A stretch of 64,000 nucleotides of DNA from Alteromonas stellipolaris (GCF_001562115.1 NZ_CP013926.1:1860001-1924000); one strand, 5' to 3'. Positions 36,933 to 47,894 are shown, numbered from the stretch's first letter. Translations and numbers: made by a program. The notes: generated by a model from the letters alone, not told the origin.

Positions 36933-38069
36933 TTAGTTAGTTAAATCATCGAAAAACTTTTTCACACCGTCAAAGAAGCCTTGTGCTTTTGGACTGTGTT
37001 TACTTGATGCTTTGCCCATCGATTCTTCTAGCTCTTGTAGCAATTCCTTTTGACGTGATGACAAGCTAACCGGTGTTTCCACCACAACTTTACACATCAA
37101 ATCGCCAACTGCGCCGCTTCGAACCGATTTAACGCCTTTACCGCGTAAACGGAACATACGTCCTGTTTGGGTTTCAGGGCTAATCTTAAGTTTCACTTTG
37201 CCATCTAGCGTAGGTACTTCTAACTCACCACCTAGGGCTGCTGTAGTGAAACTTAATGGCACTTCACAGTACAAGTTGTTACCGTCACGCTGGAAGATTT
37301 TATGATCACGCACATGTACTTGAACATACAAGTCACCTGCCGGTGCACCATTCTCTCCCGCTTCGCCTTCGCCAGATAAACGAATACGATCGCCGGTATC
37401 AACACCTGATGGAATCTTGACATTAAGGGTTTTGGTTTTTTCTTTACGACCATGGCCATGACAGCTGTTACATGGATCTTCAATAATCTTGCCTTTACCT
37501 GAACAGGTTGGGCAAGTTTGTTGAACCGCAAAGAAGCCTTGGCGCATTTGCACCTGACCGTTACCATGACAGGTTGGACACGTTTTAGGCGTTGAGCCTT
37601 TCTTCGCACCAGAACCGTCACACACTTCACATTCAACCAGTGTAGGCACGCGAATATCTACGCTTTTGCCACGTACCGCTTCTTCAAGCGATAACTCTAG
37701 GTTGTAGCGAAGGTCTGAGCCTTGACGAGCACGTGATTGACGACCGCCGCGAGCACCGCCGCCGCCGAAAATATCACCAAATACATCGCCAAAGATATCA
37801 CCGAAGTCGCCACCACCACCAAAGCCAGCGCCACCGCGATTAGGATCTACACCAGCGTGGCCATACTGATCGTAAGCGGCACGCTTTTGCGCATCGTTTA
37901 ATACTTCGTAGGCTTCCTGGATTTCCTTGAATTTAACTTCAAGGGCTTTATCGCCCTGCGTGCGGTCTGGGTGATATTTCATCGCTAGCTTTTTATACGC
38001 TTTTTTAATTTCGCGTTCGCCAGCGCCTTTATCTACCCCAAGCACTTCGTAGTAGTCACGTTTCGACAT
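36933..38069 (-). CDS. dnaJ: Chaperone DnaJ
   Basis: A 378-residue type I J-protein (E. coli 376) that delivers substrates to DnaK and stimulates its ATPase. The J domain has HPD at residues 33-35, a Gly/Phe-rich linker follows (about 75-115), then four CXXCXGXG zinc-binding repeats (about 145-210) and two C-terminal substrate-binding domains. It lies 179 bases after dnaK on the same strand; two hairpins sit in that gap. A strong terminator follows. Confidence 0.98.
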   Translation of the reverse strand: MSKRDYYEVLGVDKGAGEREIKKAYKKLAMKYHPDRTQGDKALEVKFKEIQEAYEVLNDAQKRAAYDQYGHAGVDPNRGGAGFGGGGDFGDIFGDVFGDIFGGGGARGGRQSRARQGSDLRYNLELSLEEAVRGKSVDIRVPTLVECEVCDGSGAKKGSTPKTCPTCHGNGQVQMRQGFFAVQQTCPTCSGKGKIIEDPCNSCHGHGRKEKTKTLNVKIPSGVDTGDRIRLSGEGEAGENGAPAGDLYVQVHVRDHKIFQRDGNNLYCEVPLSFTTAALGGELEVPTLDGKVKLKISPETQTGRMFRLRGKGVKSVRSGAVGDLMCKVVVETPVSLSSRQKELLQELEESMGKASSKHSPKAQGFFDGVKKFFDDLTN

Positions 38070-38169
38070 AGTGTTTACTTATCCTACCTATTATTATCAC
38101 AAGCACGTTGTTCGAGCACATTTTCGCCCTTGTGAAACTACATTTGTTATCGTGTTTTATTACACGACA

Positions 38170-38231
38170 AAGGCGCAACAAGTGAACCTGATGCGCCTTA
38201 ACTGCCAAAGTCAGCTCAACTTACGTTGAGC
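38170..38231 (-). other. Two hairpins between dnaK and dnaJ
   Basis: GCTCAAC/GTTGAGC at 38214-38231 lies just after the dnaK stop, and AAGGCGCA/TGCGCCTT spans 38170-38199. Neither is followed by a proper T run, so they probably set the dnaK to dnaJ expression ratio by partial termination or RNA processing, not full termination. The effect is inferred. Confidence 0.5.
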
Positions 38232-38248
38232 TTATCGCAACAGCTTGC

Positions 38249-40183
38249 TTACTTTTTATCTTCGTCTTTGACTTCTTCAAACTCAGCGTCAACAACGTCA
38301 TCATCAGCTTGGCCAGATGCTTGTTGCTCTGCACCTTCGGCGCCTGCTTCACCGGCCGCACCTGCTTGCTGTGCTTGAGCCGCTTCCATCAACTTGCTAG
38401 ACGCTTGAATTAATTCTTGCGTTTTCGCTTCGATGTCTGCTTTATCTTCGCCTTTAACCGCTGTTTCAAGCGCGCTAACAGCTTCTTCGATTGGCGCTTT
38501 ATCTTCTGCACTTAGTGCATCACCAACTTCTTCAAGCTGCTTGCGAGTAGCGTGAATCATGCCGTCAGCTTGGTTTCGAGCTTGAATTAGCTCTTCAAAC
38601 TTAGCATCAGACTCTTTATTCGCTTCTGCATCAGCAACCATCTTCTCGACTTCTTCATCGCTTAAGCCTGAAGACGCTTTGATTGTAATCTTCTGCTCTT
38701 TACCTGTGTCTTTATCTTTCGCAGACACATGTAGGATACCATCCGCATCTAAGTCGAAGGTTACTTCGATTTGAGGGGTACCACGAGAAGCAGGACGAAT
38801 ACCTTCAAGGTTGAACTGACCTAGTGATTTGTTACCGCTAGATTGCTTACGCTCACCCTGTAGTACGTGTACTGTTACCGCAGATTGGTTGTCTTCAGCA
38901 GTAGAGAAAGTTTGCGACTTCTTCGTTGGAATAGTCGTGTTCTTCTCAATAAGTGCTGTCATCACGCCGCCCATGGTTTCGATACCAAGAGACAGTGGAG
39001 TTACGTCAAGAAGTAGTACGTCTTTAACGTCACCAGAAAGTACACCACCTTGAATTGCTGCACCAACGGCTACGGCTTCATCAGGGTTAACGTCTTTACG
39101 TGGCTCTTTACCGAAGAATTCAGTAACTAGCTTCTGTACCAGTGGCATACGTGTCTGACCACCAACCAAGATAATATCGTTGATATCGCCTACTGATAAA
39201 TCAGAGTCTGCCAATGCTTGCTTAAGCGGGTTAAGCGTGTTTTTAACAAGCTCTTCAACCAAAGACTCAAGTTTTGCACGGGTTAGTTTAATCGCTAAGT
39301 GCTTAGGACCTGAACCGTCTGCTGTGATGTATGGCAAGTTAACTTCAGTTTGCTGTGAAGAAGAAAGCTCAATTTTCGCTTTCTCACCGGCTTCTTTAAG
39401 ACGCTGCATAGCAAGCGGATCTTTACGTAAGTCGATGCCTTGATCTTTCTTGAATTCGTCAACAAGGTAGTTAATAACACGATTATCGAAATCTTCACCA
39501 CCAAGGTGAGTATCACCATTAGTTGCTAGTACTTCAAACGTGTGCTCGCCGTCTACTTCATCAATTTCGATGATAGAGATATCGAATGTACCACCACCAA
39601 GATCGTATACCGCAACAACGTTATCGCCTTGCTTTTTGTCCATACCGTACGCTAACGCAGCCGCAGTTGGCTCGTTGATAATACGTTTAACTTCTAGACC
39701 AGCAATACGACCCGCATCTTTCGTTGCTTGACGCTGTGAGTCGTTAAAGTAAGCAGGAACAGTAATTACTGCGCCAGTTACTTCTTCGCCAAGATAATCT
39801 TCAGCGGTTTTCTTCATTTTCTTAAGTACTTCAGCAGAAACTTGAGGAGGCGCCATTTTCTCGCCTTTCGCTTCTACCCATGCATCACCGTTGTCTGCAC
39901 CTACAATTTTGTAAGGCATGATGTCGATATCGCGTTGTACTTCTTTATCTTGAAAACGACGACCAATTAAGCGTTTAATCGCGAAAAGCGTGTTTTCAGG
40001 ATTTGTTACCGCTTGGCGCTTAGCAGATTGACCTACTAAAGTTTCGCCGTCGTTTGTGTAAGCAATGATTGATGGCGTTGTACGATCGCCTTCCGCGTTT
40101 TCAAGTACGCGAGGTTTGTCGCCGTCTAGCACTGCGACACATGAATTCGTTGTACCTAAATCGATACCAATGATTCTACCCAT
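38249..40183 (-). CDS. dnaK: Chaperone DnaK (Hsp70)
   Basis: A 644-residue Hsp70 (E. coli 638). The nucleotide-binding domain begins [20 protein letters not shown] and holds [15 protein letters not shown] and [10 protein letters not shown]; the substrate-binding domain and lid follow. The Ala/Gly/Gln-rich tail ends in an EEVKD-type sequence. GGAG precedes the ATG at 40183. It forms the KJE system with grpE upstream and dnaJ downstream and serves the small heat-shock protein at 18192. Confidence 0.99.
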   Translation of the reverse strand: MGRIIGIDLGTTNSCVAVLDGDKPRVLENAEGDRTTPSIIAYTNDGETLVGQSAKRQAVTNPENTLFAIKRLIGRRFQDKEVQRDIDIMPYKIVGADNGDAWVEAKGEKMAPPQVSAEVLKKMKKTAEDYLGEEVTGAVITVPAYFNDSQRQATKDAGRIAGLEVKRIINEPTAAALAYGMDKKQGDNVVAVYDLGGGTFDISIIEIDEVDGEHTFEVLATNGDTHLGGEDFDNRVINYLVDEFKKDQGIDLRKDPLAMQRLKEAGEKAKIELSSSQQTEVNLPYITADGSGPKHLAIKLTRAKLESLVEELVKNTLNPLKQALADSDLSVGDINDIILVGGQTRMPLVQKLVTEFFGKEPRKDVNPDEAVAVGAAIQGGVLSGDVKDVLLLDVTPLSLGIETMGGVMTALIEKNTTIPTKKSQTFSTAEDNQSAVTVHVLQGERKQSSGNKSLGQFNLEGIRPASRGTPQIEVTFDLDADGILHVSAKDKDTGKEQKITIKASSGLSDEEVEKMVADAEANKESDAKFEELIQARNQADGMIHATRKQLEEVGDALSAEDKAPIEEAVSALETAVKGEDKADIEAKTQELIQASSKLMEAAQAQQAGAAGEAGAEGAEQQASGQADDDVVDAEFEEVKDEDKK

Positions 40184-40300
40184 TACGTGTCTCCAAAAAT
40201 TTATTTAATCTACAATTTTAGTGGGGTTATTCCGCACTATTTTCAATAGTTGTCAGTAAAAAAACTGACATTTTTGTGTAATTTAAGCCGCAATACGTAT

Positions 40301-40921
40301 TTACGCTTGCGTATCTACACCACCGCTAGGCGCTCTCGAAACCATAACCATGGCTGGGCGCAACAAACGGCCATTAATTTGATACCCTTTCTGCATAACC
40401 GCCATTACCGTATTCGGCGCGTGGTCTGCACTTTCTTGCATCGACATAGCTTGGTGCAAGTCAGGGTTAAAGATTTCACCCTGCGGATCAATAAGGCTCA
40501 ATCCAAATTTCTCAATAGTGCTTAAGAAACTTTTGTGTGTCATTTCCACACCTTCAAGCAACGGCTTAACCGCTTCGTTTTCGCCATCGGTTAATTCGAT
40601 AGCGCGCTCAAGGTTATCAACAACAGGAAGAAGCTCGCCCGCAAAACGCTCTAATGCAAATTTACGTGCTTTTTCTACTTCCATTTCAGCTCGGCGGCGG
40701 GCGTTTTCCACATCAGCACGGGCACGTAATACGCTATCTTGCTGTTCTTTAATGGTTGCCTGTGCTTCTGAAAGTGCTGTTTCTAGCTCATAGATGCGCT
40801 GTGTTGCATCTGATTCAGCTTCTGGTGAAGATTGCTCTTCTTGTATCACTTCAGCATCTTGTACGGTTTCGTCTACGCCAGAAACTTCTTGCTCTGCCTG
40901 CACGTCGCGGTTATCGCTCAT
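40301..40921 (-). CDS. grpE: Nucleotide exchange factor GrpE
   Basis: A 206-residue DnaK co-chaperone that releases ADP. An acidic, disordered N terminus (about 1-45) precedes a long paired helix (about 45-135) and a C-terminal beta domain with [20 protein letters not shown] and [16 protein letters not shown]. The start is the ATG at 40921, with GGAGG six bases upstream; a frame from 40933 would include the ribosome-binding site. It leads the grpE-dnaK-dnaJ group from a sigma-32 promoter. E. coli keeps grpE apart from dnaKJ, so this linkage differs from that model. Confidence 0.97.
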   Translation of the reverse strand: MSDNRDVQAEQEVSGVDETVQDAEVIQEEQSSPEAESDATQRIYELETALSEAQATIKEQQDSVLRARADVENARRRAEMEVEKARKFALERFAGELLPVVDNLERAIELTDGENEAVKPLLEGVEMTHKSFLSTIEKFGLSLIDPQGEIFNPDLHQAMSMQESADHAPNTVMAVMQKGYQINGRLLRPAMVMVSRAPSGGVDTQA

Positions 40922-41006
40922 GCTTTCCTCCAAACGTTAATGTCTATACTGCATAAACCCATGAATGACTCGTACTCAATCATAGGCAATGTCTGTGTTG
41001 GGATTA

Positions 41007-41035
41007 ATTATGGGGCTGCTTTAACCGCCTTCAAG
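41007..41035 (-). promoter_or_regulatory. Sigma-32 promoter of grpE-dnaK-dnaJ
   Basis: On the minus strand CTTGAAG (41035-41029) and CCCCATAAT (41015-41007) are 13 bases apart, a near-consensus heat-shock promoter, about 80 bases before the grpE start codon. Confidence 0.8.
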
Positions 41036-41160
41036 GGTAACCACACTATTTTTATGGTTTGTTTTTAAGTTTTTTTTAATAGATCAATAAATGCGAGCTA
41101 CACACCCACTCATTGTAAAAAACATGTTAACTTTGACAGGTATTGTATAAGGGAATCTTG

Positions 41161-44100
41161 ATGCTCAGTATTTGGACCGTAGGAACGGTAGTAGCCCTTT
41201 ATTTGCTCGCATTATTTGCCATTGCCTTCTGGGGCGATAAACGGCTACGTGATAATCAACAACACCCAATTTTATATAGCTTGGGGTTAGGGGTTCACTG
41301 CACCTCCTGGGCGTTCTTTGGCACGACATCGCAAGCCGCTGAATATGGCTGGGCGGTTATACCTACCTATATGGGTATTATTCTTACCATGGCATTCGCC
41401 TTTCCTGTGGTATTACACATAAGCCGATTGTGTCAGCAACACAATATCAGCTCATTGGCCGACTTAATTGGCCTTAAATATCAGCATTCACACCTTATTG
41501 CCGCGTTAGTCACCTTGTTATGCTTTATTGGTGTTATTCCTTACATTGCCTTGCAGTTAGACGCCATCACAAAAAGCATTAACCTCATTACGCCCGATAC
41601 TCAGCATTCAACGCAAAACGTGAGTTTATATGTAGCGGGGCTAATGGCTATTTTTGCCATTGTATTTGGTACACGCACTCTCAACCTTACCGACAAACAC
41701 CCAGGTTTATTGCTTAGTATTGCGTTCGAATCGGTGGTGAAGCTTGTCGCTTTATGGGTGGTAGGTATATTTGTTTGTTTTTACTTGTTTGATGGCGTGC
41801 TTGATTTAGTCACGCAAGCGGCCAGCAGCGACGCTGCTCGCGGTGTTATTTATGCCGACAGGGCACCATGGGTATATTTATCCCACGTGCTTTTAGGTGT
41901 GTGCTCTATGTTTGTATTACCGCGTCAATTTCACATGAATTTCGTTGAATTAAACGGCGAAGGAGAGCTTCGCACTGCACGTTGGCTATTTCCCTTGTAC
42001 TTATTGGGTATGACGGTTTTTCTTATTCCCCTGGCATTGGCGGGTAAAGTGTTACTGCCACAAAGCATCAATTCCGATGCGTATGTATTGGCTCTTCCTT
42101 TGTACGCAGAAAATATGTCTGTTTCTATCATCGCTTTTATTGGGGGTTTGTCGGCTACCACCAGCATGGTTATTGTGGCAACGCTTGCCCTTGGCATCAT
42201 GATAGCCAACAACTTAGTTACTCCATTGTGGTTAAAGCTGCGTTTGCGCGCCGAACCTAATCACACCCTGCAGCCCAGTAAAATTTTAACTATTCGCCGC
42301 CTTACCGTATTGGTGGTGTTATCGGTGGCACTTTGGTATCACTTAAATGTTAGCCAATCGGCGCCATTAGTAAAAAGCGGTATTATTGCCATTGCCTTAT
42401 TAGGCCAGTGCTTGCCTGTACTTATGTTCGGTATATATTGGCAACGAAGCACTAAATCTGCCGCCGTATGGGCGCTGCTAGCTGGCTTTAGTTTTTGGGT
42501 AGTGTATTTGCTATACCCCAGCATAATGTCGAGCTATTATTTTTATAGCCCACCTTCTGATGCCGAACTTGGAATGGGGTTCGCTTATTCATTGTTAGCG
42601 AACTGCGTTACCTTCATTGTGGTTTCTTACATTACTTTTAAGCGCCCGCTTCATGGCATTGAACAGGAAACGCCTGCATCACCTGCTTTTGCCATTCGCA
42701 TTAAAGATTTAACGGCGTTAACCCAGCGTGTACTCGACCCCAGTGTTCACCAGGCGTTAGTAAATCAATTGTCTGTGAGTATCTCCGATGCTAATGCTAA
42801 TTCTGGTTACGCTAACCATACCCTACTGCAGCGCACAGAAAAATTGCTTAGCGCTCAAGTAGGTACCCCAAGTGCCCGCATATTGCTAGGCGCTATTACT
42901 GAAACTAAAAACGAGACCTTGCCTGAACTGGTAGATTGGGTGGAAGAAGCATCACAATCTTTTCAGTTTAATCATGAAGTACTGCAATCGTCGGTACAAA
43001 ATATTGAACAAGGCATTAGCGTATTAGATGAAAAGCTGCAGTTATTAGCGTGGAATGAGCGATATATTGAAATGTTCAATTACCCACGGTCATTCCTTAA
43101 AACCGGTATGTCGATTGAAAGTATTCTTGCTTACAACGCTCAGCGAGGGCTATTCGGTAACGCCGTTATGAGTAACGAAGAAATCAATAAACGTATTGTT
43201 TATATGAAAGAAGGCAGCCGGTATAAGTACGTCCGTAAGCAGCCCGATGGAAAAGTGATTGAGCTAAATGGCTCTCCCTTACCTGGTGGCGGATATGTAA
43301 CTACCTATAGTGACATAACAGAATACATTGCCATTCAAGATGCCCTTGAGCGTGCTAAATCCGACTTAGAACACCGCGTAGCTGCTCGCACTGAAGAGCT
43401 ACAACACGCCAAACTGGAAGCCGACAAGGCAAACGAAAGTAAAACGAAGTTTTTAGCCGCAGCGGGGCACGATCTTATGCAGCCATTTAATGCTGCCACC
43501 TTATTTGCCGCCATGCTGGCCCAAAAAACCAAAGGTGGCGAATTGGCCACGCTTTCAAAAGGGGTCGTAAGTTCACTAAATAGCGCAGAAAGCCTGCTAA
43601 CCATGTTACTCGATATGACCAAGTTAGAGTCGGGTAAGCTTACTCCGCAAAAAAGCGACTTTACACTAGATGACATGCTAGCGTCCCTAGTGCAAGAGTT
43701 CAAAGTCATAGCCGCATCTAAAGGTTTAACCTTGCGCTATGTCCCCACCCGACTTGTTATCCATTCCGATAAAAACTTGTTACGACGTATCGTGCAAAAC
43801 TTATTATCGAATGCGATACGCTACACCACAGCTGGTAAAGTGCTAGTTGGTGCAAGGCGCAAGTACTCACAATCAGGCCCCCAGCAGCACTTAGAACCTG
43901 CCTCACCGCTAATTGATATTTGTGTGTACGACACAGGAACTGGTATTCCCAACCACCAACAAAGTGAAATTTTCAACGAATTCCATCAATTAGATGAAAA
44001 ACAAAACGCTCAAGGTTTGGGGTTAGGGTTAACCATTGTAGAGCGTGTGGGCCGGTTACTACATCACCCTATTTCGCTGGTATCGACGGTAAACAAAGGC

Positions 44101-44646
44101 AGTAAATTTAGTGTATCTGTGCCCTGCGTTGAAACTTCAACTAATAGCGGGAACTTGCAGGTGAGAAGCACAAGCGTTGCACATACCGAAACGGCAGAGC
44201 CTCAACCAAACACAGTCAATGTCGCCATAAGCCCTAGCCCAGCGACACCACATGTACCGATTAGCAAGCCTTTCTTATCTGGCAGGCGAATACTACTGAT
44301 AGAAAATGATGCACAAATAGCCCAAGCTATGGAGGCATTACTTTCAGATTGGGGCGCTACAGTGCTAATTGCCACTAATATCACAGATTCGATACAAGCG
44401 TGCCCTACCCCACCAGATTTGCTTCTTGTCGACTATCATTTAGATGCTGGTGAAACCGGTACACAAGCTGTTACTCAACTTCAAGGTAAGTGGGGACGCA
44501 AAGTATCAGGGGCTTTAATTACGGCGAATCGAAGTGAGGGTATCAGAGAGGCTGCCAGCGACATAGGGCTTTATTATTTACCCAAGCCTGTTAAACCATT
44601 AGCCCTTAAGCGCTTATTAAAAAATGAATTGAAGCTTAATGATTAG
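41161..44646 (+). CDS. crbS: Sodium-symporter-fused hybrid histidine kinase, CrbS-like
   Basis: A 1161-residue membrane sensor. Residues 1-500 form an SSS-type (PutP-like) transporter domain with about 13 helices. A PAS domain follows (about 610-735), then a short coiled coil, the H-box AAAGHDLMQPFNAA near 765, an ATPase domain with DTGTGIPNHQ and GLGLGLTIVERVG, and a receiver domain (about 1040-1160) whose phosphoacceptor aspartate is in LLLVDYHLDAG. This order matches CrbS/MxtR kinases, which control acetyl-CoA synthetase and acetate use in Vibrio and Pseudomonas. The start is ATG 41161, with AAGGGA six bases upstream. It ends eight bases from the convergent response regulator gene. The name is inferred from architecture and neighbour. 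Confidence 0.8.
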   Translation: MLSIWTVGTVVALYLLALFAIAFWGDKRLRDNQQHPILYSLGLGVHCTSWAFFGTTSQAAEYGWAVIPTYMGIILTMAFAFPVVLHISRLCQQHNISSLADLIGLKYQHSHLIAALVTLLCFIGVIPYIALQLDAITKSINLITPDTQHSTQNVSLYVAGLMAIFAIVFGTRTLNLTDKHPGLLLSIAFESVVKLVALWVVGIFVCFYLFDGVLDLVTQAASSDAARGVIYADRAPWVYLSHVLLGVCSMFVLPRQFHMNFVELNGEGELRTARWLFPLYLLGMTVFLIPLALAGKVLLPQSINSDAYVLALPLYAENMSVSIIAFIGGLSATTSMVIVATLALGIMIANNLVTPLWLKLRLRAEPNHTLQPSKILTIRRLTVLVVLSVALWYHLNVSQSAPLVKSGIIAIALLGQCLPVLMFGIYWQRSTKSAAVWALLAGFSFWVVYLLYPSIMSSYYFYSPPSDAELGMGFAYSLLANCVTFIVVSYITFKRPLHGIEQETPASPAFAIRIKDLTALTQRVLDPSVHQALVNQLSVSISDANANSGYANHTLLQRTEKLLSAQVGTPSARILLGAITETKNETLPELVDWVEEASQSFQFNHEVLQSSVQNIEQGISVLDEKLQLLAWNERYIEMFNYPRSFLKTGMSIESILAYNAQRGLFGNAVMSNEEINKRIVYMKEGSRYKYVRKQPDGKVIELNGSPLPGGGYVTTYSDITEYIAIQDALERAKSDLEHRVAARTEELQHAKLEADKANESKTKFLAAAGHDLMQPFNAATLFAAMLAQKTKGGELATLSKGVVSSLNSAESLLTMLLDMTKLESGKLTPQKSDFTLDDMLASLVQEFKVIAASKGLTLRYVPTRLVIHSDKNLLRRIVQNLLSNAIRYTTAGKVLVGARRKYSQSGPQQHLEPASPLIDICVYDTGTGIPNHQQSEIFNEFHQLDEKQNAQGLGLGLTIVERVGRLLHHPISLVSTVNKGSKFSVSVPCVETSTNSGNLQVRSTSVAHTETAEPQPNTVNVAISPSPATPHVPISKPFLSGRRILLIENDAQIAQAMEALLSDWGATVLIATNITDSIQACPTPPDLLLVDYHLDAGETGTQAVTQLQGKWGRKVSGALITANRSEGIREAASDIGLYYLPKPVKPLALKRLLKNELKLND

Positions 44647-44653
44647 TTTAGGG

Positions 44654-45292
44654 CTATTCGTGCACAGCCATAGCATGTTTGAAAGCAATACCTGCTTTTG
44701 TACGATTAATAACATTCAATTTTCTTAATACCGCTGAAACGTGCTGTTTCACGGTAGACTCAGAAATATCCAGTTCGTAGGCAATTTGCTTATTAAGCAA
44801 TCCATCCGCCACCATCCGAAGCACTTTCAATTGGTGAGGTGTGAGCATCGCTAATTTACCGCTAAAATCGTCAGTGTCAGTCTCATCATTGGTGAGGTTC
44901 GCTGCCGATTCAGGAAGCCATTGTTCGCCGTCTAGTACACGTTCGACTGCCTCCGCTATGCACTCTATGGATGCCGATTTAGGAATAAAACCGCACGCAC
45001 CTAAAGAAAGCGCCTTACGAATAAGGTTAGCCTCTTCAATGGCTGTCACCATGACCACTAAGACATCAGGGTAACGCGCTCGTACCTCAGACAACCCTAT
45101 CAAGCCATCATTGCCCGGCATTTTTACATCCAAAAATACCAAATCAATATCTGGGTTAGCGTCAAGCTGACAGAGGGTTTCATTTAGCGTAGATGCTTGC
45201 AGTATATTGGGCCCTACAATGTCACTGAGGGCTTGGCACATGGCCGCTCGAAATAAGGGATGATCATCTGCAATAAGCACGCGTATTTTCAT
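44654..45292 (-). CDS. crbR: LuxR/NarL-family response regulator, CrbR-like
   Basis: A 212-residue response regulator. The receiver domain (1-120) has the acidic pocket ADDH, the phosphoacceptor aspartate in LVFLDVKMPG and the lysine in GFIPKS. The LuxR-type helix-turn-helix (about 148-205) has LTPHQLKVLRMVADGLLNKQ and SESTVKQHVSAVLRKLNV. It is convergent with the transporter-fused kinase, its likely partner, as in CrbS/CrbR systems activating acs. The pair has separate promoters here. Candidate targets nearby are prpE, ackA-pta and the 3-hydroxybutyrate genes, all by inference. Confidence 0.8.
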   Translation of the reverse strand: MKIRVLIADDHPLFRAAMCQALSDIVGPNILQASTLNETLCQLDANPDIDLVFLDVKMPGNDGLIGLSEVRARYPDVLVVMVTAIEEANLIRKALSLGACGFIPKSASIECIAEAVERVLDGEQWLPESAANLTNDETDTDDFSGKLAMLTPHQLKVLRMVADGLLNKQIAYELDISESTVKQHVSAVLRKLNVINRTKAGIAFKHAMAVHE

Positions 45293-45420
45293 TTTGTTAT
45301 CTGCCGCACAATTGTAACAACAATGTTAAATCAATAATAACACGATAGTTACAAATACCTAGTATTAAAAGGTGTTTATATTGCGTGGAAACATACTATC
45401 CAGATAAATTTAGACACCAA

Positions 45421-45450
45421 CAAAAGAAGCCGAAACTCTCATTCCGGCTT
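45421..45450 (-). terminator. Probable terminator after the TonB-dependent receptor gene
   Basis: On the minus strand AAGCCG and CGGCTT pair around a 12-base loop and are followed by CTTTTGTTGG. It lies about 140 bases beyond the receptor stop and upstream of the response regulator. A direct repeat CTATTTGGTACCG is tandemly doubled at 45461-45486. Confidence 0.55.
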
Positions 45451-45590
45451 TCTCCTATCACTATTTGGTACCGCTATTTGGTACCGCTAATTTGTATTTT
45501 TCGTATATCTAGCGATTGCGCTAGCTATTACACTTACTATTTCTCTAGCCAAGTGCGCGAGTTATCGTAAGTTCTCACGACTTACTAAGT

Positions 45591-47894
45591 TTAAAAACGA
45601 TAACCTAGCGTAACGTGAATCGTACGTGGGTCACCATAATAGCCAATTAACGTGGTATCACCGCCTAGGCCCGGCCCAAAGTTACCGTCTTCGTCTCGGG
45701 TAACAAAATCATACCCACCCACCAAATATTCTTCATCGGTAAGATTTTTCACATGAAGGCCAGCATACCAGTCGCCTTCTACACTCTCCCAACGCGCACT
45801 TAAGTTCACCATGCCATAAGCATCTTGCTCAATAAGATCGCTGGTTTCAAATAGTAGGTAGTCATCACGATAATAGTAATTGGCATTAAACGTAATATCA
45901 CCAAAGCCGGTTTCTAGTAGATAATTTGCGCCAATATTCAACGTATTTTCAGGTGTGCTAGCCAAACCAATAAGTGGGGGTATTGCGTTGTTTTTCTTAA
46001 TTTCAAAATCGATATACCCGTAAGCCACATCAAATTGCAAGTTATCAGAAGCTACCCATGTCATTTCTACTTCAGCACCTTTGGCCGCCGTTTCGGCAGC
46101 GTTACGTAGCCTTTGATCAAGTGCAGTTGGGTCGCTTAAGTCACCTTCGATACCAATATATTGTCGGTCTGAATGATCGTACGAGAATAATGTCACATTT
46201 AATCGCAATGCATCATTCAAATCGCTTTTCATGCCCACTTCGTAGCTATCAACGACTTCTGGTTCAACCCCTGGCTCGTTTACCGTAGCGCGTGGATTGA
46301 AGGTGCCCGATTTGAAGCCTTGCGAATAACTCGCAAAAAATAGGGTATCGCGGCTCATTTGGTATTCCACGCCCACCCGCGGCGTGAAACGCGACCAACT
46401 TTCCACTGCAGCTCCTTCAAATACTCCATCACCATCGCTGTCAGTGCCCAGCACCTGCGGAACTAAGTCACCATCTGGGCGAACATACCCATCGAACCAA
46501 TCTGTATAAGGGTAAACATTCGCGAAGATTAAGCCGTTATTTACTGTTGCCGATTTTTCTTCGTCTGTGTAGCGGGCACCGAGTGAGAGAGAAAGCTTGT
46601 CGTTGATATCGTAATTAAACTGCGCATAAGCTGCCCAACTTTCTGAGTTGTTACAGCCGCTTACTTCTCGGGTTAAGCCAGAAGCGCCTAGCGCCACACC
46701 CAATACACCTAAAACAGCGTCAAAGTTTCCGCATGACTCACCGTCATAAAGATATAAGCCAGATACTAGCGAGTAGCTATTTCCTGTGTAATTTAGTTGT
46801 AATTCATGGGTGTCGTTGCTGTCGTCATACTCGGCAGGAACATCAAAAATTGGCAATGCCGTATTATCAAAATCAATATTCGTGGGCGAGTAACTCTCGC
46901 GGTGTGAACCTATGTATTTAAGTTCTAAATTATCACTTACGTTATAGCGAGCTAGCCAGTTATACCCTTCAAGTTCTACTTTATTCCAAGTAGGTAAACT
47001 GGTGTACGAATCGAACTTTGAATCAGGCACTGGCGCGTCGGTTAAAATGCTGGGGATAAGACGATAACCACCTTTTGCATTCGAGGTATCTTCGGTTTTA
47101 TCCCAGCCGAAACGGAAAAATAAATCATCACTAGCGTGTACTTCTAGCGTAAGGCGCGCTGCCCATAAATCTTTGTTGTAGTTTTCTTTGTCTTGGCCGT
47201 CTAATGCGCTAACTAAATATTCACCAAAACCATCGCGGTTTAAGTTTGCGTAGCCTAAGCCCAAATACACAGTATCTTCTACTAATGGAATTTGCCCAGT
47301 GACTTTTAGATCCCGCTGGCTATAACTACCAAGGGTAGCTTGCACGTTTAACTGGGTTTCCCCTGACATTTCTTTGGTGACATACTTAACTGCCCCACCA
47401 ATAGTATTTTTGCCATAAAGTGTACCCTGCGGCCCTCGTAGTACCTCTATGCGCTGAACATCTAATAAATCGAGTACCGCACCTTGTGGGCGAGCTATGT
47501 AAACATCGTCAACGTAAATCCCTACACCAGGCTCGTATCCCCAAAGCGGATCTTGCTGACCTAAACCACGAATAAACGCAGTTAAGGTAGAGTTCGTGCC
47601 ACGGCTGGTTTGCAATGTAGTGTTAGGTGAAAACTGCTGAACTTCAGTGAGTACGCTAATGCCCTTTTCGGCTAATTCAACAGCCCCAATAGAGGTGATA
47701 GCCACAGGGGTTTCCTGCAACGATTCAACGGTTTTTCGTGCGGTAACTTCAATACGTTCCAGTTTGCCCTTCTCGTTAATATTGTCAGCATCTGCGTCTT
47801 GAGCAGAGGTGGAAGGTGAAATTAACAGTGCGCTCGCAACAGCAGCTGCACAGATAGAGCGAGGGTAACGCTGCATGTGTGTAGTGAGTGACAT
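45591..47894 (-). CDS. TonB-dependent outer-membrane receptor
   Basis: A 767-residue receptor with a signal peptide (cleavage near STSAQ, about residue 31), a plug domain (about 55-170) and a 22-strand barrel ending HVTLGYRF, the aromatic C terminus needed for BAM insertion. A TonB-box-like IEVTARKT lies near residue 48. It belongs to the broad Alteromonas/Sphingomonas group of receptors often linked to non-siderophore substrates. It is divergent from the permease gene of a 3-hydroxybutyrate catabolic operon, so I infer uptake of PHB oligomers or 3-hydroxybutyrate-like esters. No siderophore or cobalamin gene is near. AAGGA precedes the ATG at 47894. Confidence 0.88.
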   Translation of the reverse strand: MSLTTHMQRYPRSICAAAVASALLISPSTSAQDADADNINEKGKLERIEVTARKTVESLQETPVAITSIGAVELAEKGISVLTEVQQFSPNTTLQTSRGTNSTLTAFIRGLGQQDPLWGYEPGVGIYVDDVYIARPQGAVLDLLDVQRIEVLRGPQGTLYGKNTIGGAVKYVTKEMSGETQLNVQATLGSYSQRDLKVTGQIPLVEDTVYLGLGYANLNRDGFGEYLVSALDGQDKENYNKDLWAARLTLEVHASDDLFFRFGWDKTEDTSNAKGGYRLIPSILTDAPVPDSKFDSYTSLPTWNKVELEGYNWLARYNVSDNLELKYIGSHRESYSPTNIDFDNTALPIFDVPAEYDDSNDTHELQLNYTGNSYSLVSGLYLYDGESCGNFDAVLGVLGVALGASGLTREVSGCNNSESWAAYAQFNYDINDKLSLSLGARYTDEEKSATVNNGLIFANVYPYTDWFDGYVRPDGDLVPQVLGTDSDGDGVFEGAAVESWSRFTPRVGVEYQMSRDTLFFASYSQGFKSGTFNPRATVNEPGVEPEVVDSYEVGMKSDLNDALRLNVTLFSYDHSDRQYIGIEGDLSDPTALDQRLRNAAETAAKGAEVEMTWVASDNLQFDVAYGYIDFEIKKNNAIPPLIGLASTPENTLNIGANYLLETGFGDITFNANYYYRDDYLLFETSDLIEQDAYGMVNLSARWESVEGDWYAGLHVKNLTDEEYLVGGYDFVTRDEDGNFGPGLGGDTTLIGYYGDPRTIHVTLGYRF

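Noticed and set aside
40251..40270. TGTCAGT/ACTGACA hairpin between grpE and dnaK as a terminator
   Set aside because: On the transcribed strand the T residues are in the loop rather than after the stem, so it is not an intrinsic terminator for grpE.
41931..44384. Antisense frames within the hybrid kinase gene
   Set aside because: They oppose conserved kinase coding sequence and show no protein-like features.
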